Shown here: piece by piece, positions 1-15,254 of the stretch
How the letters are laid out: each line of letters starts with the position of its first letter
How positions within the stretch are numbered: position 1 is the first letter of the stretch
Assembly (NCBI RefSeq): GCF_047495875.1
Contig: NC_092474.1
Span: 1,116,001 to 1,180,000 of the forward strand
Direction of reading: 5' to 3'
Source of the DNA: Pithys albifrons albifrons
Lineage: Eukaryota; Chordata; Aves; Passeriformes; Thamnophilidae
DNA: 64,000 nt
The notes under the pieces: model-generated
The model's input: only the letters and a program-made list of their open reading frames with translations
What the model was told of the DNA's origin: nothing
Database searches by the model: none
Made by a program: the position numbers and the translations under genes

Positions 1-3000
1 GACCAGAGGAGAGCACAGCTCTCCAGAACACCGTGTGGATGGAGGGAACAGGTCCCAGTGTCCCACACTGCTGAGGAAACAGCCCCCACAGAATCTCTGA
101 AAAAGAGCTGCTTAACAGAAACAGCTTGCAAGAATCACCTGCAGGTGGATCAGGCTCCCTTCCAGAGCAGAGAACACCCAGCTGAGAGGGGAAAAAAACC
201 TGCTGCAGAAGAGAAATTCGGGTAGTTCAAAGGGAGGGCACAGGAACATTTTTACAAACCACAGAGCTTTTAGCTCTGGTTGATTTATTAAATGGGTCGT
301 CCTCTTTTTCCTATCACTTCAGGCAACAGCTGAATTATTCAATGAGCTCCAGTTGACTATGTTGTTTCTAAAACACTTGGTTACCTCTAGGGAAGGAAGA
401 CAAGGGGCGAGGGGGAATAAAAACATGTTTAAAAGTTAAAGAATTTAACAGAAGTGGATCCTATTCATTTACAAGAAGTCTCAAAAGCAGAGAGGGAGAC
501 AAGTATTCCTGTAAGTCTCCTGGCTGAGGAACCTTGTGCCACATGGAGAGCTGCAGAGGTGCAGCTCAGCTGCAGAGCTCTCACCACGGACACAGCCTTG
601 GAGCTCTGAGACCAGCACAAGGGTGATGGCCCTTCTGCTGCCACCACACACAGGATTCGTGGCTTCAGCCTCAGGGATATCCAGGGTGTATTTCCATGTG
701 TCTGGAAACAAACACAAGCTTTACCCCTTCAACTTCCCCATCCCTAACAGAGCTGTCAGAAGAATTTCTCCAGTAGTGCAATGAAAAGCTGTTTTCAGAC
801 AGTCCTTCAGAGCTTATTTAAATTAGTGCTTTTCCTGTCACCCCAAAGCAGAGTGGCTGTAACTGGACAGGCAGAGCAGGAATGAAACCAGTCCCTAAGT
901 GAGACAAATACCAAATCATCAGGCTAACAAAGTAACACACCTCTGAACACACCAGTTCTCATGGATCACCAGCTCCAGGACTTAACTCTGTGGTGGCATT
1001 TAATTAATGAAACACTGTGATGCTCACGTGAACAGTGGGCAGTCTTCGGGTCTCAGCAGAAGCAAAAGTGGTTGCCCATGAAGGAGCAGATCAGCTCTTG
1101 CAAAACTGTTTCTCCTCTAGTGAAGAAGAGGCATTTGCTCCAGAAAAAGTCAGCTCTCTGGAAGAAAGCCTGTTGACAGCAGGGAATCCTGCTCTCATTT
1201 GTGCCCACTCAGTAATCAGAGCTGGATGCAGGAAAACACAGGAATCCATCACTGTGTCAAGACAAAACCCAATCAAAGAATACATAAAAAAATTAATATA
1301 ATCAGAAAAGCAGAGGCCCTGACAGCAAATCACTCAAGCCAAAACCACACAGAGTTCTTCACTACACTAAAAAAAAATAAGAACAAAGAAACCCACAAAC
1401 CTCTAAATAATTTACTTGCTTATGACATATTTCACTACTGCTCCCAAAGACTTGCAGACCAAGAAATTTACTGGCACACAAGCTACAAACACACAATGAC
1501 AGCAGTTTGACCTGAGGATTCCACACACCATCTGAGGGTCAAAAGTAAAGATTCAAACCCTCTCTGGCCCAGTTTTGTGCCCAGCACAGTCAGGGTCTGC
1601 AGCCCCACAGCCCAGCACTGTCACACCATCTCCCAGTGACACAACTGCAGTCCAGAAGCTCAAAGGCTGCCCCTCACTGTCAGGCTACCTCTCAACTACA
1701 AGCCTGGGGTTGCTTTTGCTATTTTTTTTTTAACATTTAGAAGGAAATAATGTGAGAAAAGAATGCTGAGTTTTCCAAAGAGCTGATAGTCTTGATGAAC
1801 AAGAAAGCTTCCCAGGTCCCTTAAAGTTACTCAGTCTTTCTGGGAATCATGACTTTACATCTTTAAACTAAGTATCTGAGTAACTTAAAGCCTACAAATA
1901 ACTATAAAGCAGACAAAGATATCTAAAAATCAATGAAGGGAGCAAACACTTCTCAAAAGCATGTAAAAATGGTAAAAGTCAGCAAAACAATAAATAGTCA
2001 GAGCCAATTCTCAAGGGCCCCAAGCTGGGCCCTGTAAGTCTGCCAGCCCTTCCAAGTACCAAGGACCAAGTACCAGCACTTGATATTGAATTACCTCTCT
2101 TTGCCCTCAGGTCAGATGGAAAACTAATAGTTTATACTCAATGGATTTATCTTCCCTGAAGAATTCCCATTTCTTTCAATTTTTGTCTTTAATCAAAACA
2201 CTCCATCCCAACTGCTGCATTGTCCTGGGTACCTGTTTTATTTCCTCCTGTTATCTCCTACGTGGCTTTGATTACAAAAGACCCTTTTCCAGAAATCTCT
2301 TAATCTTTCCTTCCTGTGCTTATTAAAATTTTTTCCTAGTTTTTTTCTTTGGTTGCTATTTATACATGTACAGATCAAGTGCCCCTTCCAGCAAATCCAG
2401 GCTTTCCCATTCCTGCAGAAACAGCACTGAGGCAGGAATTTGAAATATGTGGGTTTAGTTGCTGTGTGTTCATTGGGATAACTATGAATGCAGAGCAAGA
2501 ATTACTCACTGCAGTCATTTCAAAAGGATACTCTGAGAGGTTTTTGTGAAAAGGAAGTTTGAGCTTCTGACTCACCTACGTAAAACAATCAAATCCTCCT
2601 TTTTTTCCTTCTTTTTTTTCAATCTAAGAACATGGTTTTTCTGTTGTATTCCAGTAAAGCTGCTTCACTGTGAGCAGGCAGATTGCACAATGCCAGTTTT
2701 CAGGCTCTGGTGTCACTGGGCAATTCTCACTCGAGTAACTTCCATTCAGGCCCAGCCAAGAGCATTAGAACTTGTCTAAAGTTGATGTGCTTCACATGGA
2801 GAATGACACCCAACCAATCCATCCCCAACCATCAATGAAGTTCACTACACACCCAAAATTCAGTATTGAGGACACATCTTTGAAGCAATCTAGAACACCA
2901 GCCCTGGGAGAAAGTTATTCACTAAAGCCATTTCCTCTTAAGGGTAATGTTGCCTTTTTTTTTTAAAAAAAGTAAACAAAATTATGACAGAAATTACACA

Positions 3001-3739
3001 ATAGACAGAAAAGGGGCTTATCTAAAGTAAACAAAGCCTTCTGTTTGCAACCAGCTGAGAGCATTTGGTAAGTTCTTCTCTCTCTCCCTCTTTAAGCACA
3101 ACCCTTCCAGTTAACAAATCGACTTTTGAACAGCTCTGTAGGTGAGTAATGACTCCTCTCTTGGTGTGGCCACTCTCATGGCACCACTGAGCAGGAAAAT
3201 TGATAGGATATGGTGCAAATTTGACAGTGAGTAGTTAAGACACCAAATGCTGCCAAAACTTGCTCACCTTTTCTTTCTGCTCCCTTAAAATCTGGAAATT
3301 TCACAGGGAGTATTTTCCCAGCAATGATCCTCCTGCACTTGGCTCACTAGTTTGCTGTCATTCCAAATGCCTCTGGAAACATCAGCAGGATCCACATCCC
3401 CCAATTAAAAGCTGGCATGTACTCAATACTCAACTACACTGCTCAACTCCCAAATGTTTGTCCTCCAATTACTGTCCAACAACTCCCTCTGCAAACTGCC
3501 CCTCCAGCACCATCTTGTGATTGGCAACAGGCAGTTTGGGCACTCTGAAAGAGCTTTAACTAAACAGATCACTCTCCTATCCAAAACACTGAAGTTTTTC
3601 TACCCATGGCACAGTCCAGCTGTTACTCATCAAAGCTTTTTGAACCTGTCTCCAAGGCTCTCCTATCATCCCAACTGTCTTTTATCAGACAAAAGGAGAT
3701 CCCAGGAACTCAACTCTTGTCCTCAAAAGCCATCTTGAC

Positions 3740-3817
3740 TTGACATGGTTCTGGGCAACCAGTGCCAGGTGACCTCCACAGGTCCCTTCCAACCTCAGCC
3801 ACTTGGTGATTCTCTGG
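3740..3817 (+). mobile_element. CR1 LINE, 3' end fragment with an internal deletion
   Basis: The sequence runs GACATGGTTCTGGGCAACC ... CCAGGTGACC ... AGGTCCCTTCCAACCTCAGCC and ends near GATTCTCTGG. This is the typical order at the 3' end of avian CR1 elements, which finish in the short repeat ATTCTRTG. Compared with the usual 3' end, the segment between GGTGA and CCTCCA (normally including a GGGGTTGGA-type motif) is missing. The terminal repeat is reduced to one degenerate copy. It is non-coding, 5' truncated and inactive. Confidence 0.82.
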
Positions 3818-6800
3818 CTCCATTTTAGTCACCAAAACACATCCTACTGTTTTTCAAATTATACATCTGCATTCAAGTTCCTCTCCAGACACTCCCCACC
3901 TAAAGCAAACCAAGAGGGAAAAAGAAACCTCAAAGCCTTTCTGAGTTGCCTCCCCCACATTCGAAGCTGCAGTGGCTCTAAACACACTCACAGTAATGAT
4001 CAGCTTTACTTGGGGCTAAGCAAACAGACCCCAGTCAGCACTGCCTTCTCACTGTGACACAGAAGACCACGAGTTTCCTTCTGCTCATCAGACAGGCAAG
4101 TACAGATACAAAAATAGGGCTGGAACACTGTCAAACAGTTTGTCTGTCAGATTCTACTCAATCCACAACATGCCTGTCTAAGTAATTAACACGCTGTAAT
4201 CTGAAGTGATACAAATTAAAATAAGAAATACCTGTTCCCCACAGTTTAAAGTGCATCTCTACCCTTTCTATATCCATTCAGGCATGGTCTGAAAGCCAGG
4301 CTTCTCAAAAGGCCAGAAGCACTGAGGGTCTCCCTCAGATAACCCCTGAGTTACATTCCCTTATTTCCTCGTTGCAGAGCACAGAATCCAGGAACTGTAA
4401 CCTGCTTATGTTTATCTCAACAGTGCTGACAATCCCTGCAGGATTCACTCCTTTGAGTAAAACAGCAAAAAGATCATTCAAAGTTATCTCTAGCTGCTGA
4501 CCAGAAAAGGGGAGATGTGCTAAAGCCTGTCCATTCTGCCTCATGTCCCCACTCCCCAGCTGTATCAGATGGCCTGGGAGACCTGTCTCTGCTCACCTTC
4601 AGCCTGCTGTGATCCTGCTAAAGTGATCTCTTTAAGAAGCCAAAGCATGCAAACATACCCTCCACAATCTCCCTTTTGAAAGCTCCTTAAAATCCAGCTC
4701 TTCCTCAGTCACCCCTGTAAAACCCTCTCCACTCTCTGCCTGGGCAGCCTGACTTACTTAAACAACAGTTTCCTGAGGTTCCCACCCTACAAACCCACAC
4801 CCTTAAATCAGGCACCTGCAGTGACACAGACCCCATGGGGAGTCAGAGGCACGTTCTCAGGTATGTTCTTTACACCTGCAATATGTATTCTTAATCCTCT
4901 GGCAGTATCTGCTCTGCCACACTCTCTCCTTGTTTAACCTTCACAGCATTGCTGTCTGCAATTAATTCCATGCAATCTCTTGCAGACTGTCCCCAGGACA
5001 CTGCCCCACATTCTGACATCCTGACACTCAAAGGCTCTTCCTGAGAATGGTCCTCAATCGGTGCCAAACCAGAAGCCACAGAGCTCTGATGTGCTTCTCA
5101 CTGAATGGATCCTTGCTACTGTCCCACAGAAATGCCACTGATACACTGCACACCATCTTCACTCACCACATCTCAATTAACTTCAATAAAACAAGGAAAG
5201 GCTGACTTCAGGAGTGCCACCATCATCACCAGATGGATGAAAGATCAACTCAGCACCAGCAGAAATAACTTGCTGTGCCATCAACACTCTCCATTTAACA
5301 GCCTCCTGCTCTCTTTTGGTAGTAACTCGGCAGCCCCCACAGCTAACACAGAGCCTGGATCTAGGCTGACAGTTTGCAGTATTTAAGCCACCTACAAGGC
5401 CTTGTGGAGTGCAAAGACAGGCAAAACTTTCCTCAAAACAGGCCCTTCCTCAAACACCCTGAGCACCATTACCGTGTCCTTGGTGTGCTCCTCACACCAC
5501 CTTTTCCACTCAGCAGTGATTTCAGATCACCAAATGGTCGTGGTTACCACTGAGTAAACTGCAAAGTCCAGAGGAAAACAAAATAAATGCCTCTTCAAAT
5601 GCTTCATCATGCCATTTTATCCCTTAAGGGAGAGCCCAGAGGTATTTTGACCCTGCTATTGGTTTGTTTGCTTTCCGAAGCAGCTCAGCAGGAGGGACAG
5701 CTGAGACCTCTGAAGGGTCACCCAACTCCCATGGTCACTGACCAGACAGGGCACAGGGGCAGAGAACAGCAGAGCCCCCAGGTCTCCCTGCTAGGAGGTA
5801 CTTACACACTCATGTGGATGGTTTTTAGTTCTGGAAAACTATTAAGGAAACCGACATTTTCAAGAGTATATTACAACAAATGAGGCATCAAGTAGCTCCC
5901 AAACCTTCCTGACAGCCAACAGCTTTCTGCACTTGGAGTATCCAGTGAGTTAAAGAAGAAATGTTGGGCTGTTTGAATGAGTGTATTGTCCCTCCAAAAT
6001 AAGCAGTACTGGGCTATAGGGATTTACCTTCTTTACATCCTGCATCACTTCAATAGTCAGCTAAATATAGAAAAATGGTAATTATTTAGCACATCTTTAA
6101 AACAACAATTTCCCTCCCAATTAATTTCCAGTTCCTCAGATTAATTACCTATTCAGATTTTTTTGATGCACACGCTGCAAGAAGCTGAATGTGTTTCCTG
6201 TAAATTAAATCACCTTCAGACATAATGATGCTCCTAAAACAACTTCGACTAAGCAAAGAATCAAAACCCATTCCACTAAATCTGCCTGGATGGGTAAAAG
6301 GCAGAAACCAACACCACCAGACAGTGACACTCTGAAGCTTGAACCCAAGCAATAAGCTGCTTTCACTTCATGTTCTCAAGGTAAATGACTCCCAACATAA
6401 GAAGAAGCAGTTCTGGTCCAAGTAAGAATGAAACTCAACCCTCCCCAAAAAAATGAGGGATCATCTCTATTGGTCTCAGTGTCAGCCACTGTGGAGCTGC
6501 ACTCAGGAGTCTTTATATCCACTGAGCCTGCAGAGAGCCCAGACCTGTTCCTGCCATATTTAGTGGCAAAGCTCCTGTACAGTTCTGTAATATGTGATTT
6601 GAAACTTTGGGAGAGAAGTGGGAAGCAGAGAGATCAGGCACTGCCTTCTCAGGGTCCCACCACAAGGGCAGTGGCAACTGCACACACGGCTGCACTTGGG
6701 ACCAAGAACAACCCAAGCAGACCCTTCTCCACCCATAGTCCAGAAAAGATTAATTCCAACAGCTCCTATTATTTTGTATTAGCATTTCTTCCTTCTCCTA

Positions 6801-9800
6801 CCACGTTCCTTTCAGGTTCTTCAGTTACAGTGGAGAGCTGGAGTCCAGCTCTGTGGGCATGTGCCTGAAACGCTCCCACCTCCATGGCCTGTCCGGCCAC
6901 AGGACACGCTCCTGTCCCAGCCACGACAGGACTCACCATGAAGCAGCATCTAAAACCTGCCTCCACTGATCCAGTCCCCCAGTGTGAACCTCAGCTTCTG
7001 CCTTATGCTGGAGGCAGGAGATATTTTACAGATATGAATTACTTCAGTATTGTACAATCAGAACACAAAGGAACAAATTCCTTAGTGCAAAGCTCTGTCG
7101 TTTGAGCACAGCAAAGGGGAACTTTGAAAACAAAGCATGTCTGAAATCAAGTACCTGCTAAAAAAGCTTACACATTTCAAGCCTGTCTAGATTACCAACT
7201 GTCTAAGTGGAAATGCTCAGTCAGACAACAGAAAGAAGGCAGGGTTAGCAGACAATGCAATGATCTTATCAAATATTTAAGCAAAGCATGAGACCATTGA
7301 TAGGATGCATTTGGACTGGAATAAACAATGTGGGACTTTGGCTTCTTCTCCCCAGCCCTGTAGCATATGGACACCTGTGGGGTAGAGAGGAAAGAGAAGT
7401 TCAAGAAAGAAACCCCAAACCTGTACACAAGGACACATTCCAAGATTTCCTGGTGCAGCCCCTGTTAAGTGCATTTGTGGGATTATACACATTCTACTTC
7501 AGAAACAGGCACCTGTTCACACCAAGAGGTTCTGAAACCTTCACATTTTCAAGAAAACATACCCAAGTAATGATTCTGCTGAGAACAAAGCCCTCCTCCC
7601 TCCCTCCAGCCAGCACCTTCAGCAGGCTCTGTGCTGTGCTGGAGCTGGGCAAACCCAAACAAGCCCAGGTTTAATTATTGATAAAGCCCCCACCCCCTCT
7701 AAGGCAGGCAGGCAACTGTATCAGACCAGAAACCTAAATTACAGTATTTTTAATTCCCCTGCTCAAAATTAAAACTAATACATGTTTTCCTAATCCAAGT
7801 AGAACACCACAGAGGATCAGGTAGCAGGACTAAATTTAATTTCTTTCATACTCAGCTCACAGAACCCATTGATGAAACGACCCATGGAAAAGGCCTGGGT
7901 AGGGCTCCCTTCCTGCTCTAAAGCCTCCAGGAAAACTGAGCAGCAGGGACAGTTTCTCCTAAGAAACATCCAGTCAGAAATGATCATCATTTAGATGCCT
8001 TTCTATTATCCTAAACAGACCAACATCAGGTAAAAGCAGGACATCCCAGAGCACACCAGAAGTAAAGTCCACGTGCTCACCAAGCAGAGAGCAGTGGAAG
8101 GTTGGCATCCAGGAAATACTGCAGGTATAGGTATGTGACAGAGGAAGATTCAAGGACAAATGTGCTGAAGATTATGGGCTCCAGCTGTAAGTTTATGAAA
8201 TGTATGTCAGCCTAGGGACAGACTAAAGCAGAGAAAGTGGCCATGAATTGTGCTCTCAGTTCCAGCCATCACCTGGAGCACCATTTCAACCTTACAACTG
8301 ACCCACCACCAAATTCAGGGAGCTTTGTCTCCTTTTATCCTGGGACATTCAATCTTATCAGGAAACAGCCATAAAACTGACTCCTGTTTATTTGTGTTAA
8401 GTGAAGAGCTCTACACCAGGAGCAACCCTCAGGCTTTCTGGGAAGGGGAACTCACACACAACAGCTGATTTCAACCTCAGTGAAGTGGGAGAAAAAACAC
8501 AAAACCAACTTCTATGTTAGAACACAACACATCCTGTTTATGCTCAGGGGGGAAAACCAGACAATTAAGAATGCACCATGTCATGCCCTTTTACCACTGA
8601 TCAGTTTTTCTGGAAAAGGTGAACATGAACAGTGAGTTTAAAGCCAAATCCTGGAGAAGCCTTCAATTAATGTCTTTGAGAGTGAGGGTGACCCTTCAGA
8701 ATTTGCAACATTCTTGCACAGATGCAGTCAAGTCTGACCAACATCATCACCACCATCAAACACTACATGGTTTCCATGATGGAGCTGATGCCTCACAAAA
8801 CCCCAAGAGATAATGAAGACTCTTTTTCTAATTCACAGCTACACCTCATATGCCAGCAAAACACTGTAGCAGCTAAAACAGCTACAGAGTCCAAGGTGAC
8901 GACTAACCAAAAGTGCACTAATATAATTAGAATCAAATTCTACTGTGGAAATGTGTATTCTTAAGGCATTTAGACCTGTGACACTGATCCAATCCATTAG
9001 AAGATGGAGTGATAGTTAAAAGTCTAAACCCCAATGAAACTTGCCATGTTCCACATGTACTTGCAGTTGTCCTCACCTGCTCATGCACAGATTAAAACAA
9101 AACACAAGCTGATACTCTGAAGCCTAAGTTTTCCATTATGTTTATGATTACTGGGTGCATTTAGGCTCTTTGCAAAGCACTTCTTTAAATTGCTACCCAT
9201 CAGCTACAAAGCAGAGATAACGTAAGAAAGTTCAGTAAATTCTGGGATAATCCCAATACTGGACATTCATGCAGCTTATTTGGAAAGCACAATCAACACT
9301 AGAGATATAAAATATTTTTAAAAATACTTAAGGCAGGTATCTCTACTCCTCACAACTGCTGCAGGATGGAGCTGCACAGATCTCCCACTATTGCTGGATT
9401 TATAACTAACTGGATCTGAAATAAACACAGAAGATAAATAAAAAATTGATGCTACACCAGAACAACTTTTTGCTTCAGGTGTCCTGCCCCAAAATAAAGC
9501 TGAAACAACAATGCTATTTTACAACAATAAAATAATTCCTTTTCTGTCACTGAAGCTGCACAGGACACCCCTGGCACCAAGGCAAGGGGCTAAAACTGCC
9601 ATGAAGACAAAAAGGGTCAGGTCCCTAAACTGAAATCCCAGGTGACCAGCACCTTATTTAGGGAAAGACTCATTCAAATTGCATAAACCTACTCCTGAGT
9701 GAGTAAGGCAGGCAGGGAGGATGCTGCTGTCCAAGGGAAATGGATGATGACCTGAATCTGAGCACAGCCATGGCCCACCCAGGGCTCAGCGGCGGCTCCG

Positions 9801-12800
9801 TCACACAAGGGCTGCATTCTGGGCCACGTCCATTGCAATTAGGGATGAAATAACTCTGTGCAACGGTGCTGAATGGCATCTTCTCTCAAGAGCCCACAAG
9901 TTCCAACTGAGATTTCAGCTGTGCAATCAGATTTCCATTCTTAACTCTTTCATTTCCAACCCAATTGATCTGCTCGTGATGCTCTTTCCTTTTCTTCAAT
10001 TCTCAGCTAAAGCCAAAGACACGATTTTACAGAGCCCTGGCCCTCCCTGCAGCCAAAGTCTGGACTGGGACAGCACCTCTGCAGAGTTAATGAGACATGA
10101 GTTCTGCAGCACACCAGCTCTGAACTGCTGTGGGCATCATCAGAACCGAGCCTGGAACTCGAGGGATGTGGAAGAATGCCAAGAAGTGGCTCTGTAACCC
10201 CAGGCTGGAGAGCACTGCTCAGCCAGGGAAACCAGGCAACAGTCCTGGGAAACTGCCCCTCCAGAGCTGCCAGGGCCACTCTTTAGTTTGTTTTGTCCAA
10301 TGGAGATGATCATCACCTCCCCCACTGTGTGTGCACATTCCCAAACAGCATTCCCAGCAAAGGGAACAGCCTGTGCTCCTCCTGGATGAAACCCGGAGCC
10401 CGCCCGACCCCCTGGGCAGCCAGAGCTGGATCCCCCTCAGAGTGGGGAATTCAACACAGCATTTCTGCTTGGGGCATTTGGCAAGTGCCCAACAAAGCCT
10501 GACATTTTTGCTCAGGAGAACATGGAGATGACTTAAAGAGTGAAGAAAAGTACCTTTTCCCAATTTGTTAGCCATCCAAAAACTCACAGGAAACATTAGA
10601 AAAAAACACAGTGCAAGTGTTGTGCTTCAATCACTAACTTCAATTTTAAAGGCAGTTTTAAAAGACATTTATCTATCATTTTCAACCAGGAATAAACTGA
10701 TTCTCCCTGTCCCTTTAAAAGAAAACTCTGCATTTTTCAGAAGAGTAAAACAAAACACTTAGGGGAATTTTAAATACAGGAAGGAGGGATAAGAGCATGG
10801 GGGAAGAACCCAACAGACTTCATAAATATTTTTGTGATTCCAGTTGCCAAAACAGTATCCACATAGTGCACCTCAGCCAAGTTCCTCTGAACAGGAAAAT
10901 TCAAAGAGCAACAATTCCTGAAATACACACACACATTTGCAGTGTATTTATGCAGACACTTCAGCTGCTGCAGGCTCTTCCTTTACTATCTTGCTTTCCG
11001 TGGCAGATGCTGATTTTACCAGTGTCTCTTTTTCTGGAAAGGCTCTGGAATTCAGCCAAGCTTGGGATGGGTGTTACACAATATCTGCTGTGCCTCTTGG
11101 TAGAGGCAGCAAAGGAAGAAAATGACTTTTTATTTGAGTACTGCAAAGTTTGCACTGGCACTGTCGAGCTGAAATTTTAAAGTGCCAGCTTGGTGAGAGA
11201 AAGGAAAAAAATACAGATGATCACATGCAAATGAAACACAAAGATGATTTTGACTGGAGTCTCAAACTGACAGTGGATTAACAGTGTGGCACACGAGATT
11301 TAAAGGAACTTGCAGATGCTTCACTTCCTATTTACACATCAAAACCAGCAATCAGGTTTCCCAAGTTATCCAGATTGATGCAGCACTTTTTAATTGATCT
11401 CTAACCATACCTGCAGTTGGTGCATACCAGCTCAAAAGGGCTGCAAGCCTGGCCCTCAGTTCTGGTTATCTACACAGCAGCACTTTTCTCTTGGAAGATT
11501 TGGCCCTTGAAGAAACTGTAGGAAAAACCACATTTTTAAATCCAACATGTTAAGAAGGGCCACAACTTTTTCAGCAATGGACCTGAACAACATCCTCCCT
11601 CTCACTTTGCTTTCTCATACAGCTGATTGAAGGAACTCCTTTTTGTACCTTAAAATACAGAAGCTGAAACTGTAAATAAGGTCCATGCCTAGTACATAAA
11701 AACTAATTAGTGCTTCTCTGCACCTCCTTGCAGTCAGAGAAGGGTGCAGTGTCACCCTCTGTTTGCTTCATGTGCCCTGGATGTTCTCCAGGGAAGTTCT
11801 TGGCCATCCCCTACATCTAAAATGATTGATGGCTGCTGGTTTTGATGTAATTACAAATGGCTCTTCCCTCCAGAAACAACCTGCTAAAATGAATATTGTA
11901 CCTCAGAAGCAAAGAATTACCCTTAAAATTGCCACCAGCAGGCACTAACACACAGCCCTGGTATTACTGTGCCACTAAGTGGTGCCATGGCTGTCACTGA
12001 CAGATGAAAAGCTGAACAGGGGAGAGAAAAGAAATGGGATGTGATAAGATTGCATCATAAAATACAAGATAAATGTGTCACCATGACCAAGATGCATCCT
12101 AACCTCAGGTAATAAAACAACATGTCTTGATAGAAAGAATGACCCAGATTAGATGAAATTGCTAAGGACAAATGTGAAATGTTCCTTGTCCAGCATACAC
12201 TTACTCATTTACATATGCTAATGTGAAAATACATTTTTTTAAACTCTTGTGAACATACTATGGTCTATTCCTGTTGGGCAAAGAGGCAAATGAAGAAATG
12301 GAAAGTACAACAAGCTTATTAAAACACATGAAGAGAGATGAGAAAAAAAGTATTACAGAAAAAAACCAGACAGGAGCTGCAACATCAAGTTGTAACCCTC
12401 ATTGCCTGGACACCATCACCCTGCAGAAGACAATTAATGCCATAACTGACAGCCTTCAGAAAGCTGCCATAGATGTAATAAATATGTAATGACTTGCCTG
12501 GAAGTGCTAAAGGGCAAGGACAGGCTTTCCACATAACTGATTAATTGAAATTTCACCCAGAAAAGCGAGTGCTGAACTTCACTCCCCACCTGTGTGAGCT
12601 GCCACCCAGTGCCAACCTCCAAGCTGCCTCCCCTCCTGGGAAGAGGCAGAACTTTGTTCCCCTCCTGTTTGCAAACCAGGCAGTGGGTTCATCTGTACCA
12701 GCACAAACCAAAGCACAGCCCCTCCAGGAGCCTTAAGCACTGTAGTGCAGGTCTCAGTGGAAACAGGGGCATTGTGCACAGCTCCAATTCCTAACTTTCC

Positions 12801-13650
12801 ACTTGGATTTAAGCACGGCCATTCTGAGGGCAGTAAGGAGAGAAGGTGACCTCAGCAAAGTGACTGGAAGCAAACTATGTCCTTGGCAGAACATGAACAT
12901 CACCCTGAACATGATGCAAACCCAAAGCACTTGCACTACAGAATTTATGCCAATATGAGCTAGTGGTGCCATGAAAAAGCTTCCAGACACCAGTTCAGTA
13001 TAAAGAGTTAGTTTGGGTCACCACTGATCCAGCCACTTGCACAATCTGTGTTCTGAATAAGTCACTTTGTCCATTAAAAACAAAGTAATTTGTTTTGCAT
13101 TACTGCACCATATGGAGTCTTACACACTCATTTCCTTATCAAACCTTTCTCCAGAGCTACTTCGAATAACAAACTTTCAATGGCTTGTATTAAACTGCCC
13201 AACCAAGTAACTTCATCTCAGTCACATTTGGAGCTCTCATCTTTGCACAACACTGGTACAAACTCAGGGTTGTTTCTTTGTTCACACTCAGCCAGCCAAG
13301 CCCCACTCGAGGCCATGCCCTGGAGCCAAAAGGGCCTTTATTCCCTTAACACAAAACCCACCTGAGAGTCCTGTCAAAAGAGAGGGATGCAAATACCTTC
13401 AGATGCAAAACTTACTAAAATAATGTGAAAGTGTTTACAGGTCCAACAGCAGAATAATCCTGATCACACACAGGACCTGTTTCCATCTCAGGGCTCCACC
13501 ATCCATAAACAAGTTGTGCTGCATCTCTTTTATCAGCTCCTTAAGCAATTTTAAGCCTGTACTTTGAAAAGACTTTGAATGTTCTGGGTGATTCTGGTCA
13601 GTGTTATACTACACACATCCAGAGTAATGGTACTTAAATCATCTCATCTC

Positions 13651-13696
13651 CACACACATATTTTTATACACATATATACAAACACACACACACAAA
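13651..13696. repeat. Imperfect CA/TA dinucleotide microsatellite
   Basis: An interrupted run of CACACACA, ATATATAC and ACACACACACAC. It is a common vertebrate simple repeat with no coding content. Confidence 0.8.
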
Positions 13697-15210
13697 TACA
13701 TTCTCTACAGTATAAAAATAAGCCCTCACACTCTGGTTTCATTAGAGGCTTTCAGGAACATCTCTCTGAACATTACAATAGTCTGGCTGAGGAAATTTTA
13801 CTAAAAATAAAAGTTCAGAGCTGTGCCAAGTGATTTAGCCTGTGGAGGCAGAAATCTCAAACCTCAAAAAACCTCCAAGTTTCCTCAGAACAGTTTTCAC
13901 TTTGTTTTCCAAATGCCAGAGCCTTGTGATGCTAAGGATGGGTACGTGGGATTAACCAAAAGGGAAAACTCAGGCATTTCAATTTCCTGCTGTAAGCAGG
14001 GGTAGGTTTGACTCACCCAAGAGCCAGAGAGCACCACTCCAGTTCTGTATTTTCACATTACTGCAGTACAGGGGGCACTGAGTTCATGGAGTCACCAGCC
14101 CTCAGTAGGACAGAAGGGATCTGCCTGCCCATCTGCAGACACAAAAGATTGTGCTTCCCTAAAAAGCAAGTGTTGCTCATCAGGCTTCCCTCAGGTACAG
14201 CCACAGCTGTTCACTCTTAGGCATGCAGACAAATGAATTAAAAAAGGGATCCCAAAGCCCTGCTGCAACCTAATGAGATACAGGAGACACAAAGGACATT
14301 GTGAAATTTAAAACTATCACAGCCTGAGTTCGAGTTTTCCTTTCATCCAAGAATTTGAAATATGCTCTCTCTACTCTCAGGATTTATTTCAGGGATTCCA
14401 TTCACTCCTCAAACCTCCATTGGAAAAACAAACCCAAACCTACCCAGCAAAGCCCTGTGTTTCATTTCTCACACACTACTAAAACAACAATAGTTGTAAA
14501 AGAAGAATATGGTCTTTCTATTGCTCAGATCTGTCCTTGGGAAGATCTGACCAAACCAAATGTATACAGAGCTCCCAAGCCAAGTCATCTGAGATATGAA
14601 ACCCCTGTATTGTTGCCTTGTTTCACCACACGAGCAGTTATGTGAGATCCTGCCCACACACTTCTCTTCATTCCTTGCCCTTTTCCTTCTCCTGGTAACC
14701 CACTTAACCCAGAGCTGCTTCCCCTCCCTGTTTCACTCCCAGGAGGGAGGCACAGCCCTTCCACGGGCCTCCAACAGCCTATTTCAGGAGCCCATTCCTC
14801 TTTTCCTGAAGCATGGAGGGTTTGCTTCAGTTTTGACACCAGGTAATTCCCTGGTCTTGCCCACAGAATGGCCCTAAAACGTGTTTGCACAGCCAGGAGG
14901 GGCCCTTGTTCCATGCTCTGGGAAACCAACAACCAGCAGCAGCAAAGAGTAGCTCCTGAACCCCAAAGCTGAACCTCCCATCTCACACAGTAATAACCCC
15001 AAATATTTCCAGAAAGTAGAACAAGCAGTGGGGAAGTCTGAAATAGGGGCTTTATAACCAAAGAGGAAATAACTTAGAGCAACTGAGGAACAGATGCAGG
15101 AAAAGGCAAAGACATGTTGAGAACGTGCTAAAATCCTCATATTCAGAGAAATGCTTTGGTATTTTAACACTCAAATGCATTTCCACAACTATTTTCACCC
15201 AGTGGCCCTG

Positions 15211-15254
15211 ATCCTACTCCTACTGAATCAGAATCCTACTCCTACTGAATCAAA
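15211..15254. repeat. 22-bp tandem duplication
   Basis: The unit ATCCTACTCCTACTGAATCA plus two bases occurs twice in direct succession. The copies differ only in the last two or three bases (AGA against AAA), so the duplication is recent or conserved. Each unit itself holds a doubled CCTACT. Confidence 0.9.

Noticed and set aside
14585..15061. 158-codon minus-strand open frame
   Set aside because: No recognisable domain, mixed low-complexity composition, and shorter frames are open on both strands in the same place; most likely chance.
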